Source: Lineus longissimus (Eukaryota; Nemertea; Pilidiophora; Heteronemertea; Lineidae). From it: a DNA stretch of 64,000 bases. Location: the NCBI RefSeq assembly GCF_910592395.1, contig NC_088323.1, positions 3,658,001-3,722,000 on the forward strand. Direction: 5' to 3'. The first letter of the stretch is position 1. Each line of letters opens with the position of its first letter. The notes under the pieces are model-generated. The model was not told where the DNA came from and made no database searches. It saw only the letters and a list, made by a program, of their open reading frames with translations. Of this stretch, positions 59,125 to 64,000 are shown one piece after another. Made by a program: the position numbers and the translations under genes.

Positions 59125-59223
59125 GTGGTCTTTGGTTATCTAATACAGACCGCTTGGGTAGACCAAAAATCCAGATTCAATTTGAGATCCACCCGAGCGG
59201 TCTTGATTAGACAACCAAGGACC
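59125..59223. repeat. Palindromic short element, copy 3
   Basis: Left arm ggtctttggttatctaatac and agaccgcttgggtaga; right arm atccacccgagcggtcttga and ttagacaaccaaggacc. Arms are near reverse complements, giving a MITE-like hairpin of about 100 bp. Confidence 0.75.
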
Positions 59224-60946
59224 TACCTACCAAATGTCTTGTGTTCTTTGCTGACAGGACCACAGTATGGCCTAATCTCCAATAACATAAGACACCATCA
59301 GATAACCCGACCTATCATGCATCTCCGTGCTTCCCTCTAATTTCCAGCCCGCTATTCTCTCGCCATGTTCGATTTAAAATACAATTTCGAAATTAGAAAT
59401 CGCTTGCTCCTCCGGGGGAAGTTTAAGTTTGTCGGATGCATACCAATGAACAATGCAGCGTCATCTTGATGCTGACATGCCCTAAGGCTGGAGAATGGAG
59501 ATTGAAAAGCCATAACGGTAGTGCATCCACATGCACATGGAGCTCACTGCTTGGCATTGCAGCGCTGCACCGTCATAACAGTATAAACGGCTTCTTCTCT
59601 TACTCAAGCATTGAGTATGTTCACTAAAACTCATCATATCGCCATAACTTTGCAATTAAGTAATTGAATTCCTTGAATCTCTTCAGAATGGTCGTAATTA
59701 TATTAGACATGCGATATTTTAAATATCAAATGTCAGACTATTGATTTTTATATTTTGAACTCAGAAGGTTGTCTTTGCCTAGTATATTTATCTTTGTGAA
59801 GGAAATGCATTCAAGTAAATATCGAGTGTGCATACTTGAGTTGTGTATATTTGTTTCTATGCCTCTGAAGCAGTTAGATGAACTTGATATATGGGTCTCC
59901 ATCATCATCATCATTGTCATCATCCACATAAGTCAAAGGAATATTTCGGTTGACATGTACTTTCTCGATGTTTAGTTGAATGGTCACAGGTTTTTTTTGT
60001 TAATGGTTTTGTATGACAGAAAGGTTTTGATGAGCTAATGTTAAGCATTGAGCTTAGCTGCCATAATGCATTTTCATTGTGGTTTTGGGCATTCTCTTTA
60101 GTGTAGCCTATTCAATTGAAACTCATACAGAGTACATTGTATATAAATGTATGTATCTGTGTCAATAGCACTGTTTATTCTCATATAAAGCAATAATGAT
60201 GCAAATATGAAGAAAAACATATTAATGCCAATATGAAGAAAAAGGATGAATGATGTGTTGGAGATGCTGAGATAGAATCCGTCTCTTGGGGGTTGCATCC
60301 AATTAGGTATTCTGGCTAATGTGGTATGCTGGGTATTGTTGTTTCTATCATCCAGTATCTTTATTCATTGGATACATTCTGCTTCTGCTCTTAAAGTAAG
60401 AAAACAAATTACAATAAGGAGATGTTAAGGTGGGTATCTGGACATGGTATTGTCATTGATTAATTAGTGGTGTCGTAAATAATGAAAAAAAGGATTCAGA
60501 GACAAAAAACCTCCAGTGTTTGCATCACAGTGACAGTGGCAGTGACGTCATGCCAAAAAAATATGATGGTGCGCATGTGCGACATCATGTGCGACGGAAA
60601 ACATGGAGCTCATCCGAACATCAATTGGAGCCAAATACAAAGCAACTTATGAATAAGGACTGACGTTAAATATCCGAAGGGTTCTGTTCAGATTTGCGAA
60701 CATCATCTAACTAAAATCAGATTGGTCTTCTCCTTCGTTGCATTTATTCATAATCTCTGTTCATCTTGATTCGAGTATTTCTCAAGTGTGACACTAATTA
60801 TGCAGATTCCAAACCAGGTATTGATTATGCACATTCCCGCCGATTGCTGCATCTCATCTTTTGCATCTTCGTCGATGATGTATAATGATTTAAGTGCTTT
60901 ATGTCTTCTTGTGCCGATACTTGTGTGATCAAAGACCTTATTAACC

Positions 60947-61270
60947 CATATTCCAGCAGTCTTCGTGCGCAGTTGGGAATATATACACACTCAATGCCCT
61001 CTTGTGCAGTTAAGAATATGACCATAACACACATTTTCGTCAACATGCTATGCCTTCTTCTAAAAGCGTATATTCTTTCCAGCACGCTATGCTTCATTGC
61101 ACAGTAGGATGGCTATGACCTTGTATAGAACCCGTATTTTGATCTCTGCTCTTTCCCATCTTGCCCAGTTGGGAATGACCATGTCCATAATCCATATTTT
61201 GGTCTGCACGCCTCGTGCCCAGTTGGGAATATAACCGTGACATTAATTATAACCCATATTTTGGCCTGCA
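60947..61270. repeat. Degenerate tandem repeat (cagttgggaatat / cccatattttgg)
   Basis: Three to four diverged units of roughly 65-90 bp with (c/g)cagttgggaat(a/g), accatgac or accgtgac, and cc(a/g)tattttg(g/a)tctgcac. Confidence 0.65.
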
Positions 61271-64000
61271 CTCTGCAGCCTGCTTCCTTGCACATCATAA
61301 TATTTTTACCAATATTTTTACTGAATGCTGATCTATATTAATTAGCAAATGTAAAAACAACAATAATTAACTCCATTTGCGTACAGCTACATTTATTCCG
61401 AACATACTCAGAATTTATTTCAAATCTCTGTTTTCATTTGCAGAGCACGTACATTGATGAATATTTTTATATGATACATTCCTGAGTACATCCAATCGAG
61501 TCCGAGAGCACATTCAGACAAGTTGCCGTTTTTCTAGTTTTCACGATGAAAGCCCTGATTCCGATTCGCGGCATGCGGTACAAATACATGATAAATGGAG
61601 TATTCTGTGAACACATTCGTTGACATGCGATGTTGGTTTTAGCATTGCATGACAATTTTAATGCAGTGCAACGTGGCATGGTTTGTAAAACAAAGGCTAG
61701 TTAAGGGAGATAGAGTAGTACAAAAGTACTGCAGTGAGGAATTTGGTTAGACAACCAGTCCCGACAGTGAGGTGTCAATAACTTACCTTACTCAAGAATG
61801 AATATTTCACCCGTCAGCTTTAAGTACAGTATACAAGACCAATAATGCTTTGTAATGCCTGTATTTACTACAAGATTCAGAATGCCTTCATTTGTTATTT
61901 ACCTACGCATCTCAATGCAACATCTGCCAGTGACGGGGCATCTGAATACAGTCGACGCTAAGCGGAACAATGCCACTGAAATCCACCTTGAGCATTGATG
62001 CAGTTCAAGCTACCATATAAAAGCCTTGTCACGTTCAATGCAGCAACTGATGATGACATGTAATACACCGGCAAATTTGTTTAACCCTTTTCGATCTAAA
62101 GATATGAAAATATTGATTTCTCACAAAAGTGTTATAATAAGTAAAATCTCTCTCGAAAGGAGAGTCTTGAGACTGACAAATGCTGTCCTTGTCAGATGTT
62201 GATTGACCATGTAGTTCATGCCATGGCCAGGGGGTCATTTTTAAAGAAGTTCTCTGGTAAAAATATGTCAGGCGAAATTGGCGGATGTGTCATTGCGTGT
62301 CTTTAAACCAAGTCAAAGAGCTTTCCAACCACATTGGTCTTGTTGAAGCAGCTTATCCGAAAACGTGTATGGCGACCCAGTAGCTACGGTGATAACAGTC
62401 TGCTGCTGCAATCTGTTTTTCAAATTGATCCTCGGCCACCGTCCTTTCATCTTAAGGACCGCTGTCCTTTTGAACCAACAATGATGGCAAGCTGTGCCAG
62501 CCAAGCACAATGACGACACCACTGGGCACAGCTTTCACATTCATGACCCATTTCAAGAAAAGAGTAACTCTTTACCAACTTCGGTTCAGTTAGGTTAGTC
62601 TGTTGGTGAGTACATCATCGCCAAATGTCTGGAATGCTAGATCCTTTCATTGCGGGAGTATGAGTTTTCCATAGTCATATCTTCTGATCCTAAAGATCCG
62701 CTTGCTTCATAGCGCTGTAATGGCTATCTGGTTAACGTAAGCGATGCCGGCCTAGCGAAATGACGAGACCACTGGGGATAACAAACTGCACTGGGACCTA
62801 TTATATGAATTTGGTATGCTAGTAGCTAGCACTTCTATTGTTATGGTTTGTCTATGGAGAAACTTGAAATAGGATGTGACCTCTTTCCTTTGCATCTTTC
62901 TGGTTTAGTGATATAACTCAGTCTGCATGTCGTCGTTTGCCTCGATATGTCCCACGTAAAAGCCAGCCCCTTCGACTTGGTGTTATATACATGTATATAA
63001 TCATGCCACTGGCATTGATCCTTGCCCCAATACCGATTTGGAAACCATGCCAGTAGCCAACCCTGTACAATCGAACATGTAATTTAATTACTGCCGAAGT
63101 CTTTTTTGAGATATAATCGCTGCCGACCTATGACAGGTTCAGTTCACCAATAACATTCGTTACGTTTTTGCCATCTCTGACGTCATTTGGGTCGTTTTCG
63201 ATGGAATGATCGTGGCAGTGTTTTCTTGATGAATTAGTTGCAGCATTATATGGATAAAAGTGTTTCTTAGTTTCTTGAATGTGGGGTTGATGTTGGTGAT
63301 TTGAGATACACGGTTCCCCCCACCAAGGTTACATATGGGAACGGCATGCTCGTTCCCATCTTTCGGTAGAAATTGTGGGATATTTTTAAAGCGTTCATCT
63401 ACTAGGTAACTTTTCCTGGGAAATAGTGAAAAAGAGATGTTAATTTCACCGAGAAATTACCAGAAGGCTTACCTAGATCTATAGAGTAATTCCAAAAATT
63501 GTGGAACAAGCATACGTGTTCCCTAAGATGGGATATTTCATGACCAAGACTCATTCCTTGCTTCACCATACAAAATAGTTTTGGGGCGCTCGTAAATTGG
63601 CAAATTGGGCGGTTTGAAACTGTGGGGGAGTATAATCTGAATGCATTTGTTTTAATTAAATAGCTAGGGGGACGCTTCACAGAATACAGAAAATCATTCA
63701 ATATGTTTTGGACGATTTTACTTCGGTAGCCTGTAGTCTATACGCCATACATGCAGATGCCACCCGCTCACAGTCGAAACCAGTGTCATGTTGACTTTGT
63801 TTGAATATTGTTGAGTCTTCATTCATCGCGCAAATATCGAAAGCGCGTAACACACACGTATGAAAGACACTTCGGTAAGATGGTTCCACTTCAGACTGTC
63901 GTTCTGGCGCTCAAAGATTTTTACGATACTTTGAGTGGTGTGCGTACATCAAGTTATCCTCATCATTTTGGCTTTAATCAAATGCAGAGAGCTTTATGCA

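Larger units (their letters stand above)
57010..64000. other. Non-coding, repeat-rich tail of the window
   Basis: No convincing gene. It contains a degenerate tandem array at 57290-57590, diverged inverted repeats at 57820-58460, a palindromic element at 59125-59223, ATC-rich tracts near 59898, and a degenerate tandem array at about 60947-61270. ORFs are all under 110 codons without motifs. Confidence 0.5.

Noticed and set aside
60570-60600. Palindromic gcgcatgtgcgacatcatgt stretch
   Set aside because: Too short and interrupted to support a functional hairpin.
62320-62800. Possible tandem duplication (aatgacgacaccactggg / aatgacgagaccactggg)
   Set aside because: Only about 50 bp match convincingly; the rest does not align by eye.

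Overview
This is a eukaryotic genomic window: long introns with GT..AG boundaries, AT-rich non-coding DNA, microsatellites and small DNA transposons. It most likely comes from an invertebrate bilaterian, probably marine. The species cannot be named from the sequence alone. No bacterial operons, rRNA, CRISPR array or viral genes were seen.

Layout. (1) 507-1702, + strand: the last three coding exons of a class B (secretin-family) GPCR, most like CRF/DH44 receptors; the upstream exons lie outside the window. (2) 5979-45818, + strand: a complete integrin alpha-subunit gene, assembled here exon by exon. It has 25 coding exons plus one extra alternative exon, all splice phases agree, and the product is 1051 residues. 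It has a signal peptide, a seven-bladed propeller without an inserted I domain, three canonical FG-GAP calcium loops, a furin-type site, one membrane segment and a GFFQR tail, and is closest to the PS2/alphaV (RGD-binding) class. (3) 47882-49588, - strand: an apparently intronless gene for a 568-residue, highly charged, probably disordered protein of unknown function, convergent with the integrin gene. (4) 56605-57009, + strand: a candidate small single-pass membrane protein. (5) The rest of 49589-64000 is mostly non-coding with degenerate repeats and one unexplained 210-codon ORF at 51754-52386.

The most interesting observation is that the integrin gene carries two tandem versions of its third coding exon (14661-14764 and 16711-16814). 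Both are exactly 104 bp with the same splice phases. Including both would break the reading frame, so they should be mutually exclusive. They differ mainly in a seven-residue loop predicted to lie near the ligand-binding face of the propeller (polar in one, hydrophobic in the other), and only the second carries an N-glycosylation sequon. This parallels, at a different blade, the known X1/X2 exons of vertebrate integrin alpha7.

Repeats. Integrin intron 1 holds a 955-bp element with perfect 26-bp inverted ends and a 7-bp target duplication. The intron before exon 9 holds a 1225-bp fold-back element with a 9-bp target duplication and a 601-bp internal palindrome. A roughly 100-bp palindromic element occurs three times (about 40.7, 51.4 and 59.1 kb). 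There is a tRNA-like SINE fragment near 24.0 kb, a miRNA-like hairpin at 23636-23706, and several degenerate tandem arrays.
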